Positions 1 through 11,505 of a stretch of 64,000 nt of DNA are shown here, in pieces. Under the pieces are notes generated by a model, which was given only the letters and a program-made list of their open reading frames with translations, made no database searches and was not told the DNA's origin. The DNA lies in NCBI RefSeq assembly GCF_002994745.2, contig NC_037090.1:2480001-2544000 (forward strand), written 5' to 3'. Source of the DNA: Rosa chinensis (lineage: Eukaryota; Streptophyta; Magnoliopsida; Rosales; Rosaceae). Position 1 is the first letter of the stretch. Each line of letters opens with the position of its first letter. Made by a program: the position numbers and the translations under genes.

Positions 1-93
1 TTTTCTTTTATTTAATCAAATTTGTACTTCACTTGATGTGCATTTTTGACAAAATGCATATCACTTATATGTTGTCCTTTTTCGGTACCGCAG

Positions 94-3000
94 GTGGGTT
101 AATGAACCTCCCTGTGATGGTTGCGGCAAGAAAACCATCAGTGTTGGCATGGATGTTGCACTTCTTCATCAAGGTTCTCGAGTTGAAGTTTATAGGTATG
201 CTACAGTGAACTCATTGTGATTGCCAGGACCCATTCTCCTCCCCGCTTAAGTTTCCACTTGTAGTCTTTGCTTTGGCATATGGTTTGCATAGCATTACTG
301 TTTAGATTTCCCAACCCCTCTATCTCCAACCAAAGTTCTAAACCAATACTGTAACCGAGTCCTATTTTGGTCTCCGGTACTTTTTTCCTTGTAATAATTT
401 TTATTTATATGTCTGTTCACTACCATATATCATCAATCACTATGGTATTTCTGTATAGCTGAATGTATATATGCCCTTCAACACTAAACATGCACCTTCC
501 CACTGCCAAGCTATGACAGCATTTGTAGCTGTATTTTCAGCTTGTAAAGATAATTTATTTACTGTCATAAGTTTGTTTTGAGTTTGGGTTTCTACTTTCC
601 TGGCTCCCATGATTCTTTGTTTTCTTATGGTCTATTGAAATTCGATATTGATGTTTATTAGTTTGATTAACTGAGATGGTCTTCACTTTGCTTTCTTTAC
701 TCTTTTAAAAATCAGATGCAATTCTTGCCCAGCAGAGACTCGTTTCCCACGCTACAATGATCCACTAAAGGTATCTATGCTTCTTTACGTCTGGAGAAGC
801 TTATTTTTACTTCTTTACCTATTGGAAAGCTCATTTGATATGTCATGTCTCCATCATTCTCTTTCCCTTTTCCCAAAATGCAGCTTCTGGAAACAAGAAG
901 GGGTCGTTGTGGGGAATGGGCAAATTGCTTCACACTTTATTGCCGAGCTTTTGGGTATGAATCACGCCTGGTTAGTGATTTTCAACTCTAATTGGACATG
1001 CTCAATATACTGTATATAATCTCTCTTGTTCTACACTTGAAAAGTAAAGTTCCAACTTAGAATATTTGTCTAATCTAGTTTCGGCTGAAAATTAAACATG
1101 CCAACAGTGTAGAGGTGTACTTTTTTTCCTTGAATGTGGAAGGTTCACAGATCATGGCCGACCATAGCTTTCTATAAATCAATTTTATTCTTTTATTCTT
1201 TTTCAGATCCTGGATTTCACAGATCATGTTTGGACAGAGTGCTTCTCAGAATCTTTAGAAAGGTAACTTTCATGTACAAACTACTGTGTTTTCATTAAGT
1301 TGGGGAATGCCATAGTCGGTAATGTAGGGCTATGTCCTTTCTAATACCTTTGCTGTTGTTCAGATGGATGCATCTTGATCCTTGTGAAGGAGTGTATGAC
1401 AAACCACTGTTATATGAAAGCGGGTACCCTTTGTTTTGCTAGTTCAATCATTTTTCTAGAATAATCTGTTCATTTAGTTCTTGATACTAGAATTATATAC
1501 TCTGATGTGTTCATATTATAATGTAACTAAATGCTTTCTTGAAGGTGGAATAAGAAATTAAATTATGTACTTGCCATTGGGAAGGATGGAGTATGTGATG
1601 TAACTAAACGCTACACAAGGAAGTGGCATGAGGTAATCAAAAAGAGGTGTAGTAGCTTTAATTAGTTGCCTAGATTTTCATAAAGAGAAATTCTTGTGGA
1701 GAAATTTAGAAATAGTTTCCATTAGATATGTCTTAATGCCGAGTCACTAATGAGAAAGAAATCTTTCAATTTGCAGGTTCTTTCTCGACGTAACATTATT
1801 GCAGAGCCTGCACTGTCATCTGTGCTTGCTAATATAACAAAAGAATGTCGGAGAGGCTTTACTTCTCAAGTGCGTTCTGCACTTGAAGACCGTGATGAGA
1901 AGGAAAGACAACAACTTGAGAGAGATTTACATTCTACAGATGATGCCTCAACCTCATTACCTGGAAGACGAAGTGGGGACAAGGAATGGCGCAAGTCAAG
2001 AATGGAAGATGGGTCTGATGAGAGTTTCTCCTTAACTGGTTCTTCTTGTCCACTTCGTCAATGTGTGGACGAGCATGTGACAAAAATTTACAATGGTTTT
2101 TTTCCAATTCTTTCACAGTTGGTTAATGAAGGTTTTCCGAAGTCAAGGGCAGTTGAAGTACTGGAGATTCTTAAAGAAATTCTCATAAATCTAAAGAAAT
2201 CCCCTTTTAAAACAAGGAGGGTGTCAATAGATTCAGTTCCAAATATCAGCCAGTCTGTTGTTCAGCAGCTGTTGCCCTCTTTCACCGAGTTACTCAGCGC
2301 TCTTTCATTGAGTAGCAAGGCAGATACTGATGGGAGGGTTGACATTTATTTGGCTGGACCTCCTGTTAAAACCTCTATGGCACTGCCTGTTACATTCCAT
2401 GCTTTGGACGTCACGATCCGTAGTCTCAAGAGTTGTGAAAACTTTGTTAAAGATTCTCTGTGCTTGCCGCTTCTTAAGTTACACAGAATACATTCCGGTG
2501 TAGTCCGTGCAAGTGGAGAAGAAATTCCTTTTGGAATTGTGAGTGTTATTTTATTGTGCAGTTCACCTTTTTTACTTTTTCACGTAAGAATTCCATATAT
2601 AATCTCTTTAATAAATTTCAGGCCACATCAGCTTTTGATGGGACACGCATGTCCAAGTGGGAAGAACCAAATGGTGCAGAAGGTAATGAAGACTTCTCTC
2701 TTTTGTTAGTTTATTTTTATTTTTATTGGTCAATCCTCATTATCGCTTAAATTGTCAAACATAATCAAACATGTATCAATTCTTAGTAGCTACATTTGGG
2801 TTTGACACTAAAAAAGACAATAGGTAAAAATAAAATAAAAATTTGATGAGATAGTACCTGTAGCCTATTCTAATAGCGTATAAGCAACAAATTCACTGTT
2901 TGAAGTTTCTTCTTATGTTCTTATAGGTTGTTGGATCATTTATAAGGTATCGGATAACCAGATGCACGAACTGGTGGCATATGAGTTGATGTCAGCCAAT

Positions 3001-3400
3001 GATGCACCTGAAAGAGATCCAATGGATTGGTATATACATGCACTACCTTTGTGATTGTCCACAGATCTTTCCTTGTAAACATCTAACAATCTGATTTTTC
3101 AGGGTTGTCGAGGGAAGCAATGATGGGGGGTCAAGCTGGCATGTATTAGATAAACAAACTTCTCAACTATTCGACAGTCGTTTTCAGTGTAGAACATTTA
3201 AAGTTTCATCTGAAGGTTTCCTATCAAATGCTTTCAGGTAAAATGTGCACCCTAAATCCTATTCGAACATTTGCTTATATTTTGGCTCTCATTTGACATA
3301 TGGTTATGTAACCAGGTTTAGATTTTTGCGGGTCCGTGATATTCAATCAAATTCTCGGCTGCAATTAGGTAGCATTGATTTCTATTCTAGAAGCAGTTAA
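94..3400 (+). CDS. PNG1: Peptide:N-glycanase (PNGase), 3' part, 11 exons
   Basis: Cytosolic deglycosylating amidase that removes N-glycans from misfolded glycoproteins during ER-associated degradation. The 5' end lies outside the window. My exons are 94-195, 716-770, 884-970, 1207-1262, 1364-1423, 1545-1632, 1777-2538, 2622-2682, 2927-3029, 3103-3237 and 3316-3400. All have GT-AG borders and the phases join without a break into about 530 codons. Zinc-binding CxxC pairs (CDGC, CNSC) precede the transglutaminase core. The Cys-His-Asp triad of the family is visible in [18 protein letters not shown] and [11 protein letters not shown]. The large exon encodes a plant-specific helical region. The last four exons encode a discoidin-like C-terminal domain ([15 protein letters not shown], then RFRFLRVRD), as in Arabidopsis PNG1. 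The gene converges with the PITH gene downstream. Family identity is firm; exact borders are by eye. Confidence 0.93.
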
Positions 3401-4260
3401 TCTTACAGACCGGAATTGACCTCACCAACTTGGGTCGAGACTTCCTATGCATAGCTTTTGTTCTCGAACTAATGAAGCTCTTATGTATGTCTGCTATCAG
3501 TCTTAAGGCGTGAACTTGCCCATGCTGTTTGGGTTTCAATTGGATATATAAATAGAACAACTATCTTGTATATTTCTCATTTCTTCAAATTTTAATTATG
3601 TTCCTTTGATAAGATAGTTTCAGTATCAAATTACCATCAGTTTGAAGCAACAAATAGAAATGCTAGATGGTATTCTACTTAATCTGATTCCTCATACCGA
3701 TCACCTCAATCCCCAGTCACGGCAGCTCGAATCACATGGATAACCACACTGAGTGAGGAGCTACTTGATCCTTGTATGTTAAAAGGCGATTTTTAAAGAC
3801 ATGGCCTTCTATTCCACAGAAGAGAGGAACCAACTTAGGACCCCAGCGGATAAAGAAGTCGAGACTAAAAACTGTCAACAGTGCACATTAAACTGTAAAC
3901 CAGATTGACAGGAGTTTGATCTTCTACTATGGATATATGCTATTGATTGGCGGCATTCGCCAGAGGCATACCCAACCGCCAACAACCTTATAGAGATGCT
4001 CGGCACATAACAGAAAGACACGACTCATTTTCAATCAAACATGATGCTTCTCAGGAAGAACGATAACTTCAAATCTTTCTTAGTCAATAAAAGGTTCCTA
4101 TCATCCTAGCATCCCACAAAGGGTGAATAATCTCTTAGGAACTTGATTATAATCTCAAGTACAACATGCCACAGAACCCAGGCACACAAATGGCTTTGCT
4201 AGACGATCACAATGATTTTAGATGATCCACCTTTGTTCAATCATCCATTTGTAAGTCTCT
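3401..4260. other. Intergenic, shared 3' flanks of convergent genes
   Basis: AT-rich sequence between the stop codon of the PNGase gene on the plus strand and the stop codon of the PITH gene on the minus strand. It must contain both 3' UTRs. I see no coding potential or named repeat in it. Confidence 0.6.
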
Positions 4261-6722
4261 TCAGTGGCCATCCTCAATCTTCTTCAAACCCTTCATGTCA
4301 GTTGTTTCCACCCTACATCACAAGAAAAACAACATCAGATGCATATGGTATGTGTATTATGCGGACGCTGGAGTATGTCACTGTTGTCGCCAAGGTAGAT
4401 TGGAATACATGTCAAATGCACAATACATAAAATGTGCTACACTCTAGTAGATCTATACTTTATGTATATGTATGCCAGAGCATTGCCACATAAAGAAACA
4501 ATCCATGCTAAGGGACTAAACCCAGAGACAGAAAAACACAACAGAGGTATTTGATCCCTTGTAAACAAATTATGATAATTCCTATGTTAGGATTGGCTTT
4601 CCTCAAGATGATGAACTTCACACTTCAGCAATCCAGAACCAAAGGTTCAAAAATACATTTCACACACTAGATGCATGCTAGCCAATTTGTGCAAAGGCCC
4701 AAACATGTTCCATGAAAGGTATTTCCAATTTTCCACCATCGGTTGGAGCCATCCAAAACATATAGGTGGGTATAAAAGAAAGCAACAAAGTATCCAAGAG
4801 ACTACAACACATGCAAACATGTTATATGAGCAGAAATGTAGAGCAACAAATGGTAAATGCGGATACTCAGAAACTTACGTTGTTCCAACCAGGCCAATCT
4901 TTTGAACTTTTGTGATCTCTGAGTCAGACTGATTATCCTCAATGAAAATTGTCAAGCTGATACAAGAATAATGTGAGACATCTACTTGAAAGGTTAAAAA
5001 AAGAAAAAAGAAAGTAGAATATCAATAGGAATACGTTTGAGATACCTGCGAACATTTTGAAATTTGACATACTTCAAAACAACTGGTTTTCCCTGTCACA
5101 CATAAATACATAAAGGATATCACAACAAAGAAAGCTCCAACTATGTATTACTAAACTGATTTCAACAAGCAAAACGACAAAACATGGTAGAGGCCATTGC
5201 CTAGTAGGTACAGAATCCCAACCTTTAGATGATCAGGCGATAAAACAACTGTGTCACTTGCCGGGTAGTCATTGACATTGCTGGCATTGTCAAGAAGAAA
5301 TGCATTCTTAGGTTAGCTAAATTCTTTTTTTCATCATGTCAGTAACTGTAACTCTCCCTAAAATAATACCTGAAACCCATGTGCTCCTTATTTGAAAAAA
5401 GCTTCACTGTCTTGGGACCTGAAACGTTGCAGTAGAAAGTTTTAAAGGATATGTATAAGAAAACCACCGTTTAGACAGCTTAAAGACGCCAGAAGAAAAA
5501 ATAACAGGGAAAAACACAGATAATAGACATTTGTATGAAAGCCAGGACAAAAAGAGAATTATCTTCAGTAATTCATAAAATTCAATATTACCTTCCTCTT
5601 CAGGTCCTTTGATGACAATAGAGTGCAGCTTAATGACTTGAAGAAAAGGAATGTAGATCAGAAGCTGCTCATCCGCATCACTCTCAAGATTCAAACCATC
5701 ATCGTCTCTGTATCCCTATTTATTAATGCAAAAACGTAGTTATAATAACTGCATTACCCTCTATGGCTCAGGTACTAATTTAGTACTTTTCTCTTTTTGA
5801 AAGGGTACTAATTTATTACTTTAATCAAACAAAATTTTTACTCTGATTAACTTGCAAACTACGACTCGATGGCTTAAGTAGTTAAGTGCAACACCACGAA
5901 TTTCACAAATCACAAGGTACAAAATATCTCACCTTTCATTCACCTAGTTCTTGAAAATCAAACAGGGACTAAAAAAGTACACATCCCTTGTCATATATTC
6001 CAGACCAAAACATAAATATATCATATACTACACATGAACCGAGGAAATGTTAATCTGCCAATGATCACGCAAACCATAAAGCTTGATAACCAAAGAAAAG
6101 ACTTGCAAAAATAGAAAATTGTTGTACGAATCATGATAATTACACTTACATATGGAAAACATGACACAATAACCCACATACATCAATAATTTTCCTTCAA
6201 TTCTATCACCATACAAGCCGAGAAAAAAATAAACAATCAACACTACTACAACAATACATACCTAACTACCCAGCTACCCACAGCTGACTTTTCAGAACCC
6301 ATGATAGTCAATCAAATCAACAACAGCAATTCCATTGATTCTTATACATAACACCCAGAAATCAAACACAGATTTACCTGCTTAAGAGCGTTAGCAACAG
6401 AGTGACTGGTGCTTTGGTTGAGGCATTCAACCCCAGACCAATCTATGAAGTCCATCAGATCAACCTGGAAACAAAAAACCCACAAAGGTGTCATCTTTCA
6501 ATGCCTTATCAAATTGCAAGGAAAAAAAAGGAACAAATTGGGTAATATAAAAACTGGGTTTTGAAACCCAGATGCTAGATTTCAGGTTATTCATACCAAG
6601 TTTCGAAATTTTTCTCATAGTGACTAAAACCCAAAAGAGAGAATTGAAGGAGGAAGAGGAAATTCGAAGTGGGTGATACTTACTTGGCTTCTCTGAATTG
6701 CGCTGGCTGATTCCGCAGACAT
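4261..6722 (-). CDS. PITH domain-containing protein, 8 exons, 177 aa
   Basis: Small soluble protein made almost entirely of a PITH domain, the proteasome-interacting domain of thioredoxin-like proteins. It lacks the thioredoxin part. Exons in transcript order are 6722-6684, 6464-6378, 5715-5592, 5418-5370, 5280-5223, 5092-5046, 4956-4879 and 4312-4261. They total 534 nt, or 177 residues plus a stop, with consistent phases. The start begins [13 protein letters not shown]. Diagnostic stretches are [56 protein letters not shown] and [17 protein letters not shown]. The length matches Arabidopsis At3g04780 (about 176 aa from memory). That gene is adjacent to a ribose-5-phosphate isomerase gene in Arabidopsis, and here the isomerase lies about 4 kb away. 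A role with the proteasome is a family-level inference. Confidence 0.95.
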
Positions 6723-6802
6723 GGTCGGTGAGATTGAAAGAGAGAAAGTGTTGGAGTTTTGAGAACGAAAACTACAGACTGGAGGAGCAAAGGAGAGAAC
6801 CA

Positions 6803-6814
6803 AAATATATATAT
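6803..6814 (-). promoter_or_regulatory. Possible TATA element of the PITH gene
   Basis: A TATATATATTT run on the minus strand lies about 80 bp upstream of the PITH start codon. Composition and distance fit a core promoter, but the region is AT-rich so the call is weak. Confidence 0.35.
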
Positions 6815-7397
6815 GGGTCCGATTGAAGAATCTGAGAAGAGGCAGAATTGCCGAAGAACAGTAAACGACGTCGTCTCCTTGAGTTTCCTTTTTCTTTTTC
6901 TTTTTATAGAGAATATTTTTCAAATAAGAATGACGGAAAGTGTTAATATGGGTTCTTTAAAAAAAATAGACAGACCTCTCTAACTCTCGAGACTCAGGCC
7001 CCAACATGCTCGTCCTACGTCACGGTCAAGTATTTGTATGCTTTTTGTGATTTGCTATGAAAATGGTAATAATTTGAAAGTAAAAAACCAAATCAATTGT
7101 TTTTCTTATTTAGAAAACAGTACATATTTTCTCATTTTTATATGAGGAATTTCTTAGAGAAAAAGCTACATTTATAAAATTGTTAATATGAGTGACGAAA
7201 GTTAACAAAGACTGAAAGTATATGCATGTTATCGATTATAATTTTTATAAAATGTAGAGGGAAAAATAATTCATAATTAATAGTTTTCCTAGTCGGTTTA
7301 GTATTTCTATTAGAGATACTTTCCCGGGTACATTTGGAAACCCCATTCCTTTGGGATTGGGGCAAACCTTGTCCCATAACAATTAGGATAGACTGAT

Positions 7398-7405
7398 TAT
7401 ATAAA
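7398..7405 (+). promoter_or_regulatory. TATA box of the PHD-finger gene
   Basis: TATATAAA lies about 180 bp upstream of the ATG at 7582. A pyrimidine-rich leader (TTCTTTCATTC, CTCTTTCTC) fills the space between them. Sequence and placement fit a plant core promoter. Confidence 0.5.
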
Positions 7406-7581
7406 GGATCGACACCGCTTGTACGTTTCTAATTAGCTACTCGGAAGCATTTGGCTTCTTTCATTCTTTTGTTCACTGTCGAGTTCTGTTTCATCCCTCT
7501 TTCTCTACTCGATCTACCCCATCCATAATTTCCAGTGAGCAAAATCGAAAGCTTTCTTTCATCGACTACAGACTTGTCACT

Positions 7582-8583
7582 ATGGATATTAGAAACACTT
7601 GCCTAGCTTGTGGTAGTGGAGCCTTTAGGGGAGTTCTGGTCTACTGTAGTAAGTGCAAGGAGTATGCACAGCATGGATATTGCCTTGGAGTGTCAATAGA
7701 CGAGTATGTTCGTCGTGGGCGTATTTGGTACTGTGAAGATTGCCAAGAGGTGAAGCCAGCTGCCTCTTTTTCCACTCCTGATCTCGATGAATGTGAATCC
7801 GTGGATACCGGAGAAGTGCTGCAAAGCACTCCTCCTTCTGCCTGGACAAGTAGTACCCCTGATGGTACAAACAAGAACTTGAAGGCCAAGAACACCAAGA
7901 AGCTGAAAAAGAAGAGTCAGAAGAAGAAATCCAATCAATCTGGATTTGTGGTTAAAAGTGTATTAGAGACAATACTTGAAGGTAATGAAGAGGCTGAAGA
8001 TGAGGGCGCCGAAATCAATTGTGATGATGGTCACAAGCTTGGTAATGATCAAGAAGGCAATGGTCTTGAAAAAGATCAATTTGATGCCTCCGATGACACC
8101 ATGGAAATAGATGAAGATGGCGATTCTACTCATGTTGCTGCTCAACCGGTTGCTATTCCAACTTGGAGGGGAAGCCTAAACATATTGAACAAAGTTAACT
8201 ACAAGAACTTGAGAAATGAAACTATTAGTGGACTTGCTGCTCATCTCTCAAGCATAGCCTGCGCTAAAGTGTTGGAGGAGTCGAAATTTCTGAAGACACA
8301 GCTTGTCCCAGATTTGGTTCGTAGGACGGATGTGTGGCCAAAAGGTTATGACATGTGTGGAACTAGTGATCGGAGTATTGCTCTTTATTTTTTCCCTGAC
8401 AGCGAAACAGATGAGAAGGATTTCAACAACTTGATGGGTAGCATGATGCAGGAGGATCTCGCTATGAGAGTTGATGTCGAAAAAGCTGAGCTTTTGGTTT
8501 TCACTTCAAGCATGTTACCCAAGAAATATCAAAGAGTTAAGTCAAAGATGTATCTATGGGGAGTCTTCAAGGAAAAGTATTAA
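7582..8583 (+). CDS. PHD-finger protein, AIPP2-like, intronless, 333 aa
   Basis: A C4HC3 PHD finger occupies the N-terminus (Cys7, Cys10, Cys22, Cys25, His31, Cys34, Cys51, Cys54). It is followed by a strongly basic stretch (KKLKKKSQKKK, about residue 107) that could be a nuclear signal. An acidic linker follows, then a globular C-terminal domain from about residue 190 (IPTWRGSLNIL ... LYFFPDSE ... SKMYLWGVF). That last domain is the SPOC-like region of plant AIPP2-type proteins. In Arabidopsis, AIPP2 and its paralogue join BAH-domain readers in a nuclear complex that represses H3K27me3-marked genes and affects flowering. Domain order supports membership in this family; function here is inferred. 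The gene is a single uninterrupted frame with a plausible promoter, shorter than the large AIPP2 homologues. Confidence 0.85.
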   Translation: MDIRNTCLACGSGAFRGVLVYCSKCKEYAQHGYCLGVSIDEYVRRGRIWYCEDCQEVKPAASFSTPDLDECESVDTGEVLQSTPPSAWTSSTPDGTNKNLKAKNTKKLKKKSQKKKSNQSGFVVKSVLETILEGNEEAEDEGAEINCDDGHKLGNDQEGNGLEKDQFDASDDTMEIDEDGDSTHVAAQPVAIPTWRGSLNILNKVNYKNLRNETISGLAAHLSSIACAKVLEESKFLKTQLVPDLVRRTDVWPKGYDMCGTSDRSIALYFFPDSETDEKDFNNLMGSMMQEDLAMRVDVEKAELLVFTSSMLPKKYQRVKSKMYLWGVFKEKY

Positions 8584-9088
8584 GATATTGAGTGACACAA
8601 TCTGCTGGCTGCAAACTAAATTTAGACTAGATTAACTAGTGCTTTGATTCATTAAGAGAGGCATTTGATCTCAGGCCAATTCATTTAGATCAGTATTATA
8701 AATAATCTCATGTAAGATTTGTAACACTCGGGCTCGATTTTGAACTATGAATGAAATGAATTGATTCCTTCAATTTAGATCATTTTTCATTTCCCACTAT
8801 CAATTAATTTATTTTCTGTAAATATCAATTATTTCATTTTCTGTATTTTGGTTTTCTCAATTCTCAAGTGATGGATATGCCTTGGCAACTCAAAGTTCTA
8901 TACATATGACCAAAAGAATTGATATGTTTCTTCGTTACATAGACTGTTACAATCTCATTGTTGCAGAAATTCATTCAACAATTAAAAAATTACAACCATG
9001 AAGTTTGCATTGTCGAAATTACAATATTGATTTCTTGGTCATTCTAGAAAAGAAAAATTGTCTTGGGAAACAAAACTACAACCTTACT

Positions 9089-9232
9089 CTTATCCTTCTC
9101 TGTTTAGGAAACACATAAATTGCTCAGCAGACTTGGAAAATCTTTTGTTCCATAAGGATTAGGAGCATAAGAACAAAGTTATATCCTTCTCTGTTTAGGA
9201 AACGATGATCAATTCCGTAGTCGACTTGCAAA
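9089..9232. repeat. Imperfect 90-bp direct repeat
   Basis: The string ATCCTTCTCTGTTTAGGAAAC occurs at about 9091 and again about 90 bp later. Each copy is followed by related sequence (GACTTGGAAAATC and GACTTGCAAATCC). It looks like an old local tandem duplication. Confidence 0.55.
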
Positions 9233-9308
9233 TCCTTGGTTTAGGGAACTGTATATACATATGCTCTCTCAACATAGCATGTCTTCATCAGACAGGCTTG
9301 GGTCTTGA

Positions 9309-9413
9309 AGCGGTACAAAAAGCATGCAGTGATTCCATTTCCTAATTACATAGAGGCCAGTATCCTTCAATCCTTGCCTAACTTAGTAATGGAGCGGTAC
9401 AAAAAGCATGCAG
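9309..9413. repeat. Short direct repeat of about 20 bp
   Basis: GCGGTACAAAAAGCATGCAG occurs exactly twice, 84 bp apart. The sequence between is unique. It may be a trace of the same local duplication process as the 90-bp repeat just upstream. Confidence 0.6.
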
Positions 9414-10438
9414 CAGATCATGGCAACAAAACCATGATAGAACAAATCAAAAAGGAGATCAGCAGTTCTTGTTTGTACGGTTTCGCTTTGTCATCCTTTT
9501 GGTTTCTGGAGTTTGTTATTTGTGTGGCGAGTCTTCTCAGAGTCTGGAAATCAAGTCCCATAAAATCATAGACATAGAGTTAAGGAAGGCTTCTTTAGTT
9601 CTGGGTTTAATCTTGTTGGTTGTATTAGTTCTATGCTTCCACAGAATGAAATTTCGTAATTATTTGAAAAATATTGAACTGTTTAACTTAATATAACAAA
9701 CTAATACACAAAGTCAGGGTCTGTATTTTGAGATTAATTTTAACCATGAACACTGTAGAACTTGGAAGCAATCGCTGCATTAAGTTATTTGAGACTGCTT
9801 GGTCAGAGCACCACTTGAATGCTTGAAGCAGAACAGGTGAGATCACCAACCCAGTCCTACAAGCTGTTAGTCAGCAGACCCAGCAATCAATTCAATTGCT
9901 TTAGGTTTGAAAAACAGATGGTAACAACTAACCACATGAATATAATATACACAAAAATGTGACATTTTACCCCCTTCAACATTGATCAATGCCTAGTTGC
10001 CTACCCCTCCCAGATCCATTGAAACTATTCTGTTCATTTTCCTTTTTCTCATCCTTCTCTGTATCTAGACCGAAATTTAGGAGAAATATTCAAGCAATGT
10101 TTGAGTAACTTACCTTTTAGAATCACATTGAGACTTCAAAATTCAAATTAATCAATCCATTTTGCATCTTTGGATCAATAACTTTGAAACCATTTATTTA
10201 CGTTATACTTGAAAATCACATCGAGACTTTGAAACCAATAAAAGTTATCCATCGAAAACAACCATTTACGTTATCCATTTTAACAGAGACTAAACTCACC
10301 AGAAAGTATAACCTGGGATCTCTCACCCAACCAAAAAGCCAAGTCGCCACCAACCACCCAATTACCCAAACCCAAAACAAGGTCCCATCTTGATCCAAAA
10401 GCATAAACCTTTAACCAAAAACACATACTCCCCAAAAC

Positions 10439-10446
10439 TATATAAA
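10439..10446 (+). promoter_or_regulatory. TATA box of the ribose-5-phosphate isomerase gene
   Basis: TATATAAA lies 143 bp upstream of the ATG at 10589. An A- and CT-rich leader with many CTTC/CTCC runs lies between them, typical of highly expressed plant photosynthetic genes. Confidence 0.55.
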
Positions 10447-10588
10447 CCAACCAACCCAACAAGATTAGCCTCCAACATCAGAAAGAAAACAAAAACAGAG
10501 GAGAGGGAAAAATCAAAGCCAACCTCTCATCTTCTTCTCTTCCTCTTCTCATCTTCACTCACTCCCTCACTCCTCACCCCAAAAAAAC

Positions 10589-11413
10589 ATGGCTTCCTCC
10601 CTATCCCTCCTCTCCCCCCACGCCCTTATCCTCCGCACCCCCAAAACCCTTAACCTGCGCACCCCCTCCCACCGCCGCCCCCTGTGCATCAAGGCCCGCA
10701 CCGTCCCCGCCCTCACCCAAGACGACCTCAAGAAGCTCGCCGCCGACAAGGCCGTCGAGTACGTCAAGTCCGGCATGGTCCTCGGCCTCGGCACCGGCTC
10801 CACCGCCGCCTTCGTCGTCTCCAAGCTCGGCGAGCTCATCAAATCCGGCGAGTTGACCGACATCGTCGGAGTCCCGACCTCGAAGCGAACCGAGGACCAG
10901 GCCAGGAGCCTCGGCATCCCTCTCTCGATCCTCGACGACCACCCGAGAATCGATCTCGCCATCGACGGCGCCGACGAGGTCGACCCCAATCTGGATTTGG
11001 TCAAGGGCCGCGGCGGCGCGCTGTTGAGGGAGAAGATGGTGGAGGCGGCGTCGGAGAAGTTCGTGGTGGTCGCCGACGAGACGAAGCTGGTGACGGGGCT
11101 GGGAGGGAGCGGGCTGGCAATGCCGGTGGAGGTGGTTCAGTTTTGTTGGAAATATAATCTCATTAGGCTTCAAGAGCTGTTCAAAGAAGAAGGGGTCGAG
11201 GCCAAGCTGAGATTGGAGGGTGACAAGCCATATGTGACCGATAATTACAACTACATTGTGGACTTGTATTTCAAGAGTCCTATTAAAGATGGGCCGGCCG
11301 CCGGGAAGGAGATTTCGGTGCTGGAAGGAGTGGTGGAACATGGGTTGTTCTTGAACATGGCGACCGCGGTGATCATTGCCGGGAAGGAGGGAGTGGATGT
11401 GCAGACCAAGTGA
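10589..11413 (+). CDS. Ribose-5-phosphate isomerase A, plastid type, 274 aa
   Basis: Interconverts ribose 5-phosphate and ribulose 5-phosphate in the Calvin cycle and the oxidative pentose phosphate pathway. Residues 1-36 are rich in Ser, Leu and Arg and poor in acidic residues, fitting a chloroplast transit peptide that ends near CIKAR. The mature part carries the phosphate loop GLGTGST (66-72), the catalytic IDGADE motif (Asp126, Asp129) and KGRGGALLREK (Lys139, Glu148). These residues correspond to Asp81, Asp84, Lys94 and Glu103 of the E. coli RpiA enzyme. There is no intron, as in Arabidopsis At3g04790. The first two thirds of the frame are very GC-rich, especially at third positions, and the last third drops to ordinary composition. 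Long frames on the opposite strand are a by-product of this bias. The downstream flank is duplicated at 14.2-14.6 kb. Confidence 0.96.
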   Translation: MASSLSLLSPHALILRTPKTLNLRTPSHRRPLCIKARTVPALTQDDLKKLAADKAVEYVKSGMVLGLGTGSTAAFVVSKLGELIKSGELTDIVGVPTSKRTEDQARSLGIPLSILDDHPRIDLAIDGADEVDPNLDLVKGRGGALLREKMVEAASEKFVVVADETKLVTGLGGSGLAMPVEVVQFCWKYNLIRLQELFKEEGVEAKLRLEGDKPYVTDNYNYIVDLYFKSPIKDGPAAGKEISVLEGVVEHGLFLNMATAVIIAGKEGVDVQTK

Positions 11414-11505
11414 TTGGCTTTTTTTTTCGGGGTTTTGGTGGAGGTGAGTGCTGGAACCTCTGATTTGTACTTGTCATATGTTGTGCAACATGTTTATTGG
11501 TGTAA

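Larger units (their letters stand above)
6723..7581. other. Intergenic region between divergent PITH and PHD genes
   Basis: About 860 bp separate two divergent start codons, so this segment should hold both 5' leaders and both promoters. I see no transposon or other gene here. The short frames present are open only by chance. Confidence 0.6.
8584..10438. other. Intergenic region, no convincing gene
   Basis: Contains the 3' flank of the PHD gene and the upstream region of the isomerase gene. It includes two small degenerate direct repeats, listed separately. Short frames at 9305-9571 and 9469-9696 have no recognisable domain. A peptide read from 9391 (MERYKKHAADHGNK) recalls the start of a MADS K-domain, but the match is too short to call. 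Confidence 0.5.

Noticed and set aside
777..1019. An 80-aa frame near the start of the window
   Set aside because: It overlaps an intron and a PNGase exon in the wrong frame.
10567..11341. Long open frames on the minus strand and in another plus frame across the isomerase gene
   Set aside because: They arise from the strong GC bias of the true gene and have low-complexity Arg/Gly/His content with no domain.
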